Shown: positions 50,102 to 58,500 of the stretch, in pieces
Layout: the number at the start of each line of letters is the position of its first letter
Position numbering within the stretch: position 1 is the first letter of the stretch
Program-made: the position numbers and the translations under genes
Assembly: GCA_035655435.1 (NCBI GenBank)
Contig: DASRUN010000023.1
Location: 38,338-102,337, forward strand
DNA: 64,000 nucleotides
Source: UBA493 sp035655435
GTDB lineage: Archaea > Iainarchaeota > Iainarchaeia > Iainarchaeales > Iainarchaeaceae
Reading direction: 5' to 3'
The notes under the pieces: generated by a model
Seen by the model: only the letters and a program-made list of their open reading frames with translations
Database searches by the model: none
Told to the model about the DNA's origin: nothing

Positions 50102-50455
50102 ATGGATGACATGAACAAGACAATTCAAGAGTTTGAAAGAAGCAGGATGCAATTGGCCGGAATAGAAAGTCAGGCTAGAAATCTTGAAATACAAAGCCAA
50201 GTCCTTGATGAAGCCATAAAAGAATTGGATAAATCAAAGCAGGATAAAGTTTACAAGGCTGTTGGAAATATTCTGATTCAAGCTGATGCAAAAGAAGTTG
50301 CAAAAGATCTTAAAGAGCAAAAAGAAACTCTTGATCTTAGAGCTAAGACAGTGAAAAAACAGGAGCAAACAATTACGGATAAGTTGAATAAACTTAAAAC
50401 CGAAATTGAGGCTTCTCAGAAAGAAAAAGGAAAAGGGGTTAAAGAGGCAAAGTAA
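50102..50455 (+). CDS. pfdB: Prefoldin subunit beta
   Basis: A 117-residue chaperone subunit with two long helices linked by a beta hairpin (KVYKAVGNILIQADAKEVAKDL), the beta-class layout. It holds unfolded proteins for delivery to the thermosome. Its stop is followed at once by the DHH gene. Confidence 0.93.
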   Translation: MDDMNKTIQEFERSRMQLAGIESQARNLEIQSQVLDEAIKELDKSKQDKVYKAVGNILIQADAKEVAKDLKEQKETLDLRAKTVKKQEQTITDKLNKLKTEIEASQKEKGKGVKEAK

Positions 50456-51457
50456 ATGCCCTTTGATCTTTCCCGGATTTATAATAAAAAAACCCTTCTT
50501 CTTACGCATACAGCGGCAGATGTTGATTCATTTGCAAGCGCTGCAGCAATCTACTTTTGTTTAAATAAAAAATCTACTTTAACTATTGGTGTTCCGGATC
50601 ACATGAATTTGAATGCAAAAGCCCTTGCAGAAAAACTGAATGTTCCCTATCAAATCAATCCTCCTTTCAAAGATTTTGATGCAATCGTTTGCCTGGATTT
50701 CAATAAGAGTTCTATGATTGGTTCGAAGCAAAATGATTTCCTTGCTTTTGAAGGAGAAAAATTTTTGATTGATCATCATGTTGAGGATGAAGAAAAAATT
50801 GTTTCAAAGAACAATTCTTTTACCTCGACAAAAGCTGTTTCCGCAACCGAACTTGTTTATGAATTGTTGAAAAAATCAAAGCAAAAAATTCCAAAAGAAA
50901 GTTATGCCTGCATCGGCGCCGGAATAATCACAGATTCATCCTCTTTTCTTATTGCCGATCACAAAACCTTTGGAATAATGAGCGAGGTTATGGAAAAAGA
51001 TAATATTCCTTACAGTTATCTTATTGATTTGATTAAGGTTCGGAAGGATTTTTCTGAAAAAATTGCTTCTCTAAAAGCTGCGAAGCGCGCGAGGATTTTC
51101 AAATTCAATGATGTTATTATTGCAATTTCCGATGTTGGTTCTTTTGAAGCGGAGAGTGCTTCCGCTCTTATTAGATTGGGTGCCGATGTTGCTTTTTGCG
51201 GTTTTTCTGAAAAAAATCTTATTAGAATTAGTGCGCGCGTTAACAATGCTTGGAGGCAGAAAACAAAATTTGATTTGGCAAAGGATGTTTTGAATAATTT
51301 GGGAAAACATTTTCCCGGGAAAGGCGGCGGTCATGCCGGGGCTGCAGGTTTTAATGGTTCGGGGGATGATGTTTCAAAGCATTTGGAAAAGTGTGTTGAA
51401 TTAACAAAGGATTTTTTGGCTAAAAAAGAAAAAGGAAATTTGAAGGAATATACTTAA
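50456..51457 (+). CDS. DHH-family phosphoesterase
   Basis: A 333-residue DHH/DHHA1 protein. TAADVDSFASAAA is the first metal motif, VCLDFNKSS the second, FLIDHHVEDE the DHH signature and the ending GKGGGHAGAAGF the DHHA1 substrate motif. Related archaeal enzymes are NrnA-like oligoribonucleases and pAp phosphatases, or RecJ-like nucleases. Its place right after the exosome cluster suggests it clears short RNA products. Confidence 0.88.
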   Translation: MPFDLSRIYNKKTLLLTHTAADVDSFASAAAIYFCLNKKSTLTIGVPDHMNLNAKALAEKLNVPYQINPPFKDFDAIVCLDFNKSSMIGSKQNDFLAFEGEKFLIDHHVEDEEKIVSKNNSFTSTKAVSATELVYELLKKSKQKIPKESYACIGAGIITDSSSFLIADHKTFGIMSEVMEKDNIPYSYLIDLIKVRKDFSEKIASLKAAKRARIFKFNDVIIAISDVGSFEAESASALIRLGADVAFCGFSEKNLIRISARVNNAWRQKTKFDLAKDVLNNLGKHFPGKGGGHAGAAGFNGSGDDVSKHLEKCVELTKDFLAKKEKGNLKEYT

Positions 51458-51458
51458 T

Positions 51459-51638
51459 TCAGCGCCAGGATTTTTTCTTAACTTCTAATTTCTTTATTTG
51501 TTCAAGTTCCTGTTTCGTAAACGGTTTGGCGTATTTTCTGTACTTTGTTTTTGCCCAGTGTTCCGGCTGTTTTTTTCTGAGCTTTTGCTCCTGCTCAAGG
51601 AGCTGCCTTGTAAGTTCCTCAGTCGCTGTTCCCAGCAT
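51459..51638 (-). CDS. Small basic protein, 59 residues
   Basis: Reads from ATG 51638 to TGA 51459 on the minus strand. The product (MLGTATEELTRQLLEQEQKL..., ending EVKKKSWR) is helical, Gln/Glu/Lys-rich, perhaps a short coiled coil with YRKYAKPFTKQEL in the middle. It converges with the DHH gene, one base away. Function unknown. Confidence 0.55.
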   Translation of the reverse strand: MLGTATEELTRQLLEQEQKLRKKQPEHWAKTKYRKYAKPFTKQELEQIKKLEVKKKSWR

Positions 51639-51767
51639 TATTTAATCCCACCAAACAATATTGCGCTTTTGAAATATTTAAAGAAAGCGGTTGTTTGAGC
51701 CTTGTAGGTTAATTCGACAAACCATAAAAAGAGTTAATAACATCAGGTTTTATTGGTAGTGAATCTT

Positions 51768-52325
51768 ATGTCTCAAGAATATACTGGGCCAACAAATTAC
51801 TATCAAATACGAATTGATGAGGCTCCAAACGGACTTGATAGCTTTGAAGACTATGTTGCCTACTATAAACAAAACTATTCTGTATTGCTTAAAAACAAAG
51901 TTTTACCATTTTTAGACAAATTAACTCAAAAAGGATTGATTGAAAAATATCACTTTTTATCACATCCAAAATCTTACGATCAAAATGCAAAGCTAATAGA
52001 AAAACGGCCAATCTTTGATTTAAGAATTAGACTTATGGATCTTAACAATCTTGAAGAAGTGAAAACAATTCTTTCACTAAGTACATTGCACGTGTTTGAC
52101 ATGGATAAATGGGGAAATAAAAACGATACTAAAGTTAGGTTAACTATTCTCCATAATGTCGCAGAGATTGTTAGGTCGCTTATAGAAAATGAACAATTGG
52201 ATTTGCAAAATTCTGAGGATTATGAAATTGCAATACATTGGCTTTGCAATGTAGGTGTTGTTGATACTGTAAGTGAATTAGAGATTTATAAAAAAAGATT
52301 AGGCCATATGGGAGTTAGACTTTAA
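51768..52325 (+). CDS. Unknown protein, AT-rich gene
   Basis: About 185 residues from ATG 51768 (MSQEYTGPTNYYQIRIDE). Mixed alpha/beta, with KGLIEKYHFLSHPKSYDQN and LWRTILHNVAEIV-like segments but no known motif. Base composition is more AT-rich than that of the preceding operon and matches the Fic gene that follows, suggesting both belong to an acquired island. Confidence 0.65.
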   Translation: MSQEYTGPTNYYQIRIDEAPNGLDSFEDYVAYYKQNYSVLLKNKVLPFLDKLTQKGLIEKYHFLSHPKSYDQNAKLIEKRPIFDLRIRLMDLNNLEEVKTILSLSTLHVFDMDKWGNKNDTKVRLTILHNVAEIVRSLIENEQLDLQNSEDYEIAIHWLCNVGVVDTVSELEIYKKRLGHMGVRL

Positions 52326-52479
52326 ACAGGAATTAAACGTCAATAAGGGTCTTCTTTTTTGGATCGCCAATTCCGCCCTTTATGATATGATTAGGATTAC
52401 AATAAGAGCAAGTTCTAAAACAATGGCATAAGTAGTTTAGAAGCAATTCAACTATACGCTTAAATAAATAGCTATATTT

Positions 52480-52606
52480 TTAACTTTTTATTGGTCATTA
52501 ACTATCTAATGCATATAAATTAATTTATTAACTATATTTTGAGATATAAAATTAAATTATGATACATATTTTAGGTTTTTTAACGTATTAGTTAACTTTT
52601 TATATC
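52480..52606 (+). promoter_or_regulatory. Promoter region of the Fic gene with repeated TTAACTWT
   Basis: The 301-base gap before the Fic gene is very AT-rich. It holds four copies of TTAACT(A/T)T at 52480, 52498, 52528 and 52592, and a TATA-like TTTTTATATC at about 52597-52606, ~20 bases before the ATG. The copies could be operators for the N-terminal HTH of the Fic protein. The rest of the gap (52326-52479) shows nothing clear. Confidence 0.35.
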
Positions 52607-52626
52607 TAATTCATGTTAAATAGTAT

Positions 52627-53952
52627 ATGAAAAAGTTTACTATATTAAAATTTTTAACCGAGACATCAGACGGACTATATCCAAAAGATATCTCAAAAAA
52701 AGCCGAAACAACTAAATCTAATGTATACGGGTATCTTAGAGAACTTAGAAGAGATAATCTCATTATTACAAAATCTAATGGGCAAATAATACCTAATCAA
52801 AAAAACCAAAAAGTTTTGACGATATTAAATATCCAATCGATGGCACACGATAATTTTGATCAACTTATTTCCCCCAAATTTGGCATACTATTGAATAAAT
52901 TATCACAATCCTTAACTGTAAAGCATAACTCATTAAGTCAAATGGAAAATCTTAGAATCAAAAAAATAGGGATTCCAAGAAGAATTATACTTCAGATATC
53001 TAAAAGGCCCGGAATTTATATTCTTAAGTTGAATGAAGCATTAACTAAAGAATTAATTAAATATTTTGATATTTATCCTTCTTTTTCAGAAATAGAATTT
53101 AATAAATTGCTAGAAAAAATACCTCCGAGAAAAGAAAGAACTACAATAAAAACAACTGAAAGTGATCCTGAAGTAAAAATAGCATGCGATAAATTTCATA
53201 TTTCTGGCTATGATGATATTTTAAGTAAGATTAAGACATTTATTCTAGATGAACGCAGCACTATATTACTGGATAAAGTAAATTTAGCGAATAAAGAATA
53301 TGTCCTTTTTCTAAACTCATTAGATTTGCCAACTAGAACTGAAATAATAAGTCGTTGGAAAAGTAGGTATATATACAATACTAATCAAATTGAAGGAAAC
53401 ACTTTGACTGAAGAAGAAGTTGAAACTCTTCTAAAAACTGGATTGCAACCAGTCAATGCAACTGCTAGAGAAATCCACGAAACTAATAACATGCGACATG
53501 CTCTAGAATATTTGGAATTAAAAAAAAATGAAGAAATTAATATTGAATTAATGAAAGAAATTCATTTTCAAATACAAAAAGACATTAAACCAGATGCTGG
53601 CAGATTTAAAACTAGTTACAATTGCGTTTCTAATAATCCTACAACTCCGCCTCAATTTGTAAAAGAAGGGCTTGAAAAATTAGTGCAGTGGTATAAAGAA
53701 AATAAAACTATGAACCCATTTGTTTTGGCATCTATTTTCCATATGCAGTTTGAAATAATTCATCCTTTTTCTGATGGGAATGGAAGAGTAGGTAGGCTTG
53801 TTTCTAATCACATAATGCAACAAAATGGTTTTTTGCCCGTTACAATTTTACAGAAAACAAAACAAGAATATTATAGAGCAATTCAAAATCAAAGTATTCA
53901 ACACTTTCTTCTTTATAGTTTGAGTACATTTATAGAAGAATATAAACGTTAA
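52627..53952 (+). CDS. Fic-domain AMP-transferase with N-terminal HTH
   Basis: A 441-residue protein. Residues ~1-60 are a winged helix-turn-helix (YPKDISKKAETTKSNVYGYLREL). The Fic core at ~240-441 has the complete active site HPFSDGNGRVGR (379-390), which transfers AMP or another phosphate-linked group to hydroxyl side chains. The inhibitory helix motif TNQIEG (252-257) lies before the core, as in class II Fic proteins that are self-inhibited. A DNA-binding Fic protein could autoregulate or act as a toxin-like regulator. Strongly AT-rich, unlike the chromosome around it. Confidence 0.9.
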   Translation: MKKFTILKFLTETSDGLYPKDISKKAETTKSNVYGYLRELRRDNLIITKSNGQIIPNQKNQKVLTILNIQSMAHDNFDQLISPKFGILLNKLSQSLTVKHNSLSQMENLRIKKIGIPRRIILQISKRPGIYILKLNEALTKELIKYFDIYPSFSEIEFNKLLEKIPPRKERTTIKTTESDPEVKIACDKFHISGYDDILSKIKTFILDERSTILLDKVNLANKEYVLFLNSLDLPTRTEIISRWKSRYIYNTNQIEGNTLTEEEVETLLKTGLQPVNATAREIHETNNMRHALEYLELKKNEEINIELMKEIHFQIQKDIKPDAGRFKTSYNCVSNNPTTPPQFVKEGLEKLVQWYKENKTMNPFVLASIFHMQFEIIHPFSDGNGRVGRLVSNHIMQQNGFLPVTILQKTKQEYYRAIQNQSIQHFLLYSLSTFIEEYKR

Positions 53953-54091
53953 TACTTGGTTTAGAGCAAATTCCCATTCTGATTCATAAAATCTACTTTC
54001 TAGTAAAAGCCTAGCTAAATAATACAAATTAATCTATAATGCCTCTTAAAAGTGCTTATTTATCTACGGGTCTGGTTGTTTAGTTCCATGG

Positions 54092-54409
54092 TTATATATT
54101 CTTCAATCTCAAAAAGCAATTTTCGCAAATAAATTTTTCTTTGAAATCCATTCCCGCTTCTTGTTGTTCGTTGCAAAGAATGCATTCCCTTGCGTTTTCC
54201 AATGCTCTGTGTCTGTTGCTCCATTCGTGGAGTAATTCCCATTCAACCCAGTTTGGAAGAACAAGTTCTTTGAGAACGGTTTTGTCGTTCTGTTGTATTC
54301 TTTTCAATTGCACGGGAAGAATTGTGTTTGTAAGGTTTTCAAGGAATTTGATTCTGTCATTTTGACCGCGCTTAACAAACTCCAATCTTCTCTGTTCCCA
54401 TAAATCCAT
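54092..54409 (-). CDS. Small zinc-finger-like protein
   Basis: A 105-residue protein whose C-terminus has two CxxC pairs, CILCNEQQ and CENCFLRL, spaced 19 residues apart, a likely zinc ribbon. The N-terminal 70 residues are helical (LVLPNWVEWELLHEWSNRHRALENA split at ~48-72). It lies 61 bases downstream of the HTH gene on the same strand. No family identified. Confidence 0.65.
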   Translation of the reverse strand: MDLWEQRRLEFVKRGQNDRIKFLENLTNTILPVQLKRIQQNDKTVLKELVLPNWVEWELLHEWSNRHRALENARECILCNEQQEAGMDFKEKFICENCFLRLKNI

Positions 54410-54470
54410 CTAAAAGAAAAGGGTTTTTCCATATTTATTTGTTGTGATTTTTAAAAAAATCAGTTTTTTT

Positions 54471-54821
54471 TCAAATATACACTATTTTATTCCCGGTTCT
54501 GAATTTGAGCCTTTCCGCATATCGTATCAAGTAGTGTGCGGTGCTTTTTGAAATTCCGGTTATTTTTTCTATTTCGCGAAAGGTTCTATTGTCTTTGTGC
54601 AGTTCTACGATTTCGCGCATTTTGTTTAAATCCAAATCAAGCGGTCGGCCGCGTGCAGTTTCAATGGAAATTGTTGCGCCCGAACTTTGGATGAGTTTTT
54701 TTGCTTTTTTGCTCATTCTTTGTTCCGCGCTTTTTGGCATGAAAATTTGTTTAGCTCCGCTTTTCAAGGCTTTTTCAATTTCCTTTAATTTCGGTGCTCG
54801 TGCAAAATGTATCTTATCCAT
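54471..54821 (-). CDS. Helix-turn-helix protein, resolvase-type
   Basis: A 116-residue protein. Residues ~58-105 (GRPLDLDLNKMREIVELHKD, then REIEKITGISKSTAHYLIRY) are like the C-terminal DNA-binding domain of serine recombinases (Hin type), but the catalytic recombinase domain is missing. The N-terminal half is short and basic. Probably a small transcription regulator. Its ribosome site lies inside a stable hairpin. Confidence 0.75.
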   Translation of the reverse strand: MDKIHFARAPKLKEIEKALKSGAKQIFMPKSAEQRMSKKAKKLIQSSGATISIETARGRPLDLDLNKMREIVELHKDNRTFREIEKITGISKSTAHYLIRYAERLKFRTGNKIVYI

Positions 54822-54822
54822 T

Positions 54823-54838
54823 CGGGGACACCTCCCCG
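54823..54838 (-). promoter_or_regulatory. Hairpin masking a ribosome binding site
   Basis: On the minus strand CGGGGA-GGTG-TCCCCG forms a 6-bp, mostly GC stem. The GGAGGTG ribosome site of the HTH gene lies in its left arm and loop, and the ATG (54821) begins one base after it. The fold would block initiation, so it could be a switch or an autoregulatory target. Confidence 0.55.
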
Positions 54839-54985
54839 ATGAGAGGTATCCTATTTTCGGCTTTTAGCCTCAATAGGTTTTGCTCATGTTGTTCGCTTTG
54901 TTTAATCATAACCAACTCGTTTTTGGTACGCGTAACGTTTTTAAGTAATTGTTGGCGCGTTTTGTTTGTATACAGTGACGCTTTC

Positions 54986-56182
54986 ATGGCTTTTAAATTT
55001 AATTCTATTGAGGAGGCTGCAGATTCTTTGCGGAAAGGAGACTTAATCGTACTTGTAGATGATGAGCAGCGCGAGAATGAGGGCGATTTAGTTTTAGCCG
55101 GAGAAAAGGCAACTATTGAAAAAATCAATTTTATGGTTAAGGAAGCCAGAGGTTTGGTGTGCGTTCCTATTACACAAAAAAAAGCAGTTCAATTACAACT
55201 TCCAAAAATGGCTTTTTCAGTTGACAAGTTCGATACTCCGTTCACGGTTTCTGTTGATGCTGCTGATGGTGGAACAGGAATAAGTGTTTCCGATAGGTTA
55301 AGAACAATTAATACAATTTTGGATGATTCTTCAAAACCGGAATCATTACATAGGCCGGGGCATGTTTTTCCTTTGGTTGCAAGAGAGGGAGGTGTTCTCC
55401 ATAGAGCCGGACATACCGAAGGAACAACCGATTTGTTAGAAATTGCGGGATTAAAACAAGTGGGAGTTATTTGTGAGATTTTGAATGATGACGGTTCAAT
55501 GGCAAGGTTGCCTCAATTGATTGAGTTTGCTGAAAAGCATTCTTTGAAAATTGTTGCAATAAAAGATTTGATTGAATACAAACTCAAAAACGGTTTGCAG
55601 GTTAGGAAAATTGCAGAACCAACACTTCCAACAGAATTTGGGGAATTCAAAGCAGTTGGTTATCTTGATCTTGTGAATAATACTGAATTTGTTGCTCTTG
55701 TAAAAGGAGATGTTAGAGGGAAAGAAAATGTTCTTGTGAGAGTTCATTCCGGTTGTTTAACGGGGGATGTTTTCCACAGCAAAAAATGCGATTGCAATGA
55801 ACAGTTGCATGCCGCTTTAAAAATAATTGAAAAAGAAGGTCTTGGTGTTTTGCTTTACATTCCTCATCACGAAGGAAGAGGTATTGGTTTGTTGAATAAA
55901 TTGAAAGCCTATGAATTGCAGGAGCAGGGGAAAGATACTATTGAAGCAAATACCGCGCTTGGGTTTCCGGAAGACAAACGCGATTATGGAACAGGGGCAC
56001 AGATTTTGCGCGATTTGGGGTTAACCTCGATTAGAATTCTCACAAATAATCCTAAGAAGCTCAAAGCCTTGCAGGGTTTTGGTTTGAGGATAACAGAGCA
56101 GGTTCCGATAAAATCGCTTCCAAATAGGTTTAATAAAAAATATTTGGACACAAAACGCTCAAAAATGGGGCATTCGCTCTAA
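54986..56182 (+). CDS. ribBA: Bifunctional RibBA (DHBP synthase / GTP cyclohydrolase II)
   Basis: Makes both precursors of riboflavin: 3,4-dihydroxy-2-butanone 4-phosphate from ribulose 5-phosphate, and the pyrimidine from GTP. The start is ATG 54986 (MAFKFNSIEEAADSL); the frame runs open further upstream, but that part is out of place. The RibB half has DDEQRENEGDL and HRPGHVFPL...HRAGHTEGTTDL; the RibA half has the zinc cysteines in RVHSGCLTGDVF and CDCNEQL, HHEGRGIGL and LTNNPKK. Both halves look active. The fused form is bacterial; most archaea use GTP cyclohydrolase III, so transfer is likely. Confidence 0.95.
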   Translation: MAFKFNSIEEAADSLRKGDLIVLVDDEQRENEGDLVLAGEKATIEKINFMVKEARGLVCVPITQKKAVQLQLPKMAFSVDKFDTPFTVSVDAADGGTGISVSDRLRTINTILDDSSKPESLHRPGHVFPLVAREGGVLHRAGHTEGTTDLLEIAGLKQVGVICEILNDDGSMARLPQLIEFAEKHSLKIVAIKDLIEYKLKNGLQVRKIAEPTLPTEFGEFKAVGYLDLVNNTEFVALVKGDVRGKENVLVRVHSGCLTGDVFHSKKCDCNEQLHAALKIIEKEGLGVLLYIPHHEGRGIGLLNKLKAYELQEQGKDTIEANTALGFPEDKRDYGTGAQILRDLGLTSIRILTNNPKKLKALQGFGLRITEQVPIKSLPNRFNKKYLDTKRSKMGHSL

Positions 56183-56218
56183 CCAAACATTTTAATTCTG
56201 GAACAATTTTCTAATTGC

Positions 56219-57127
56219 ATGGAACAAAAAATTGCTATCCTTGGATTGCTTTTTGCCTGCTTTGTGTGGGCCATTACAGGAGTTACTTTTAAAATTTTTA
56301 CAGAGCTTGGTGTTTCGATTGCGGTTATTCTTTTTGCGGGAATTTTTTTCAGATTCATTACAGTTTGGTTTATTGCGGATTATAAAAAAGTTAAGCACGA
56401 GTGGGTTAAGGACAAAAGAGAACTCAAATTTGTTATTCTGAATGGTTTGTTCAGTCTCGGAACTCCGGTTTTTTTCATTCTTGCAATTTCGCACACAACT
56501 CTTTCAAATGCTTACTTCATTGCCTTTACAGCTCCCGCTTGGGTTTTGGTTGGCGCGGTTTTCTTTTTGGGGGAAAAGTTAACAACAAAAAAAATCCTGG
56601 GTTTGTTCCTCACTATGTTGGGAATTTTTTTCATTTCAAATCCGGAAAAAATTTTTTCGATTGATGCGGGAATCGGTTTTGCTTTCCTTGCTGCTTTGAG
56701 CTTTTCCGGGGATATTATTACGGGGCGGGAATTGAAGGATTATTCGTATCATACTGTTGCGCTCTATTCGAACGCTGTTCAATTGCTTTCTCTCGCAATT
56801 GCCATTCCGTTTTTTTTCAGCATTCCGAGTTTGGATTTTAATATTTTTACTCTCTGGCCTCTCGCTGTTCTTGGGCTTTTCAGGGGTGTTTCAAGTGACA
56901 TTTATTACTACGCACTTGAAAGACTTGAGGCCTCCACTGTTGCGATAGTAAGCCTTGCGGAGCTTTTTTTCGGATCGATTCTTGCGTATTTTATTTTTTC
57001 GGAAATTCCAATGCAGAATGAGTTTGTCGGTTATATTTTGATTTTTGTTTCCGGTTTGATAATAATTCTCAGAAAATCCGATATTGAGGACTTTGAATAT
57101 TTGCTGCATTTGCGCAGGAAGCACTAA
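56219..57127 (+). CDS. EamA/DMT-family transporter
   Basis: A 302-residue membrane protein with ten hydrophobic segments in two EamA repeats: the first ends with NAYFIAFTAPAWVLVGAVFFLGE, the second with STVAIVSLAELFFGSILAYFIFSE (each split over ~25 residues, the usual last-helix pattern). It follows ribBA by 36 bases. Drug/metabolite transporters carry varied small solutes; pairing with ribBA suggests flavin or a related metabolite, but this is inference. Confidence 0.85.
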   Translation: MEQKIAILGLLFACFVWAITGVTFKIFTELGVSIAVILFAGIFFRFITVWFIADYKKVKHEWVKDKRELKFVILNGLFSLGTPVFFILAISHTTLSNAYFIAFTAPAWVLVGAVFFLGEKLTTKKILGLFLTMLGIFFISNPEKIFSIDAGIGFAFLAALSFSGDIITGRELKDYSYHTVALYSNAVQLLSLAIAIPFFFSIPSLDFNIFTLWPLAVLGLFRGVSSDIYYYALERLEASTVAIVSLAELFFGSILAYFIFSEIPMQNEFVGYILIFVSGLIIILRKSDIEDFEYLLHLRRKH

Positions 57128-57141
57128 CTCGGCGGAGAGAC

Positions 57142-58038
57142 TTATGTTTCCAGGTACTGTTCCTTTATATACTTTACAAACGGTTTTTCATCATGTTCGA
57201 TTTGGTACTTATCAAGGGCATCATAATAATTCTCAATGTCGGAAACTTTTATGTCGATCATTGGATAGTTTTTTTTCCACAAAACCCAGTTCATTAAAAG
57301 CCTTGACAGCCTGCTGTTTCCGTCCGTAAAAGGCTGTAAAGATATTATTTTCATGTGCATGAGGGCTGCCAGTTCCAATGGATGAAACTTTCTGTTGTTG
57401 GCCTTGTGCCATTTAAAAAATTCGTCGAGTTCTTTGTCCAGTTCGTTCCATTTGGGCGGCACATAGGGCGTTCCGGCAATTTCGACGTTTCTTTCAAGTT
57501 CGCTTCTGAGTTTTCCTGCAATCGTGTCATCAACGCCCGAAAACAAAATTTTGTGGAGATTTTTTAAAAAGCCCGTGCTAAGTTTTCCCCTGAACTTTGT
57601 TATTGCGACAACCCCTCTTTCGTGGTTCTCGAGTTCCTTTACGGTTTTCAAATTTTTGAATTCTTTGGGGATAATTCCGTCTTTCAGGATGAGGGCGGTT
57701 TGCCTCAAAGTTACTTTGACCCCTGAAAGTTTGCTGCTGTCATAAGTGAAGCGTATCATAAAGTTTTCAAAATGCTTTTCTCTTTCCAAATGGCTTAGTT
57801 TTTTGATTTCCTCCCGATATTTTTCTTTCTTATTTTCAATTGACTCCGCTTCATCTTTTGAAAAATATTTGTATTTTCCTTCCGTGATTTCTCGGAGGAA
57901 TTCTTTTTTCAGTTGATCCAATCTTTGTTTGTGCGGAAGCTTTTTCCCCAGATATTTTGTTTTCTGGGTTATTTTTTTTCCTTTTCTCACGGGATGCACC
58001 AACACATAGTACTCTTTTATTTTTCTTACAAAAACCAT
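57142..58038 (-). CDS. Fic-like protein lacking the catalytic His
   Basis: A 298-residue Fic-family protein. The active-site motif reads QPFTDGNSRLSR (235-246) where HPFxDGNGRxxR is expected: the catalytic His is Gln and the second Gly is Ser. The inhibitory motif position reads SSKLSG (101-106), so its Glu is also lost. N-terminal ~60 residues (VHPVRKGKKITQKTKYLGKK) are basic and precede a helical linker. The fold seems kept (LELAALMHMKI), so it may bind nucleotide or target without AMP transfer. It converges with the transporter gene. Confidence 0.85.
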   Translation of the reverse strand: MVFVRKIKEYYVLVHPVRKGKKITQKTKYLGKKLPHKQRLDQLKKEFLREITEGKYKYFSKDEAESIENKKEKYREEIKKLSHLEREKHFENFMIRFTYDSSKLSGVKVTLRQTALILKDGIIPKEFKNLKTVKELENHERGVVAITKFRGKLSTGFLKNLHKILFSGVDDTIAGKLRSELERNVEIAGTPYVPPKWNELDKELDEFFKWHKANNRKFHPLELAALMHMKIISLQPFTDGNSRLSRLLMNWVLWKKNYPMIDIKVSDIENYYDALDKYQIEHDEKPFVKYIKEQYLET

Positions 58039-58175
58039 AAACTAATTATACACTACATTCATTTAAACTTATCATTTATACACTACATTTTGGTGCTTCG
58101 GTCCTGTATAACCCTATTTTTTTAGCCGGAACCAGCTCAAACAACTTGTTCTGGCAAGCCAGAGTATTGCTTAAG

Positions 58176-58208
58176 TTTTTATATCTAAAACGCCTTATTT
58201 TGGCGTTT
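58176..58208 (+). promoter_or_regulatory. TATA box and inverted repeat before the HTH/V4R pair
   Basis: TTTTTATATC at 58176-58185 is a good archaeal TATA box. Directly downstream is a perfect 7-bp inverted repeat AAACGCC-N7-GGCGTTT (58188-58208), placed at the expected transcription start and 4 bases before the ATG. It could be the operator of the HTH protein it precedes, or a hairpin at the 5' end of the message. Confidence 0.55.
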
Positions 58209-58212
58209 CTTT

Positions 58213-58500
58213 ATGGTTAATTCTGGCATTGCAGGTTTAGGGGAAAAGGAATCAAAAGTCCTTGAGCTTGTAAGAGAATACTGGCCGATAAGCGCTTTAG
58301 AAATTGCGGAGCATTTTAATGAATCAATAAGTTCGCGTGAGCACAAAAAAAAGCATTCAACAAATTACGCTTATTATTTGAAAAAGCTTGTTGAGAAAAG
58401 GTTGGTTCTTTCAAAGCGAATGGGGAATTCTTTGGTTGTTTGGCCTCTTGAGGCGGAAGCGTACCGCGCGATACACAAAATTATTAGGGGTGAGCATTAA
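58213..58500 (+). CDS. Winged-helix DNA-binding protein
   Basis: A 95-residue protein: VLELVREYWPISALEIAEHFNE and NYAYYLKKLVEKRLVLSKRMGN form a winged helix-turn-helix of the ArsR/MarR sort. Its stop overlaps the start of the V4R gene by one base, so the two are probably a split sensor-regulator: V4R senses, this protein binds DNA, perhaps the inverted repeat at 58188-58208. Confidence 0.8.
   Translation: MVNSGIAGLGEKESKVLELVREYWPISALEIAEHFNESISSREHKKKHSTNYAYYLKKLVEKRLVLSKRMGNSLVVWPLEAEAYRAIHKIIRGEH

Noticed and set aside
54794..54985. Longer N-terminus for RibBA
   Set aside because: The extra residues are hydrophobic and Cys/Ser-rich, overlap the divergent regulator start, and the family begins at the FNSIEEA segment.
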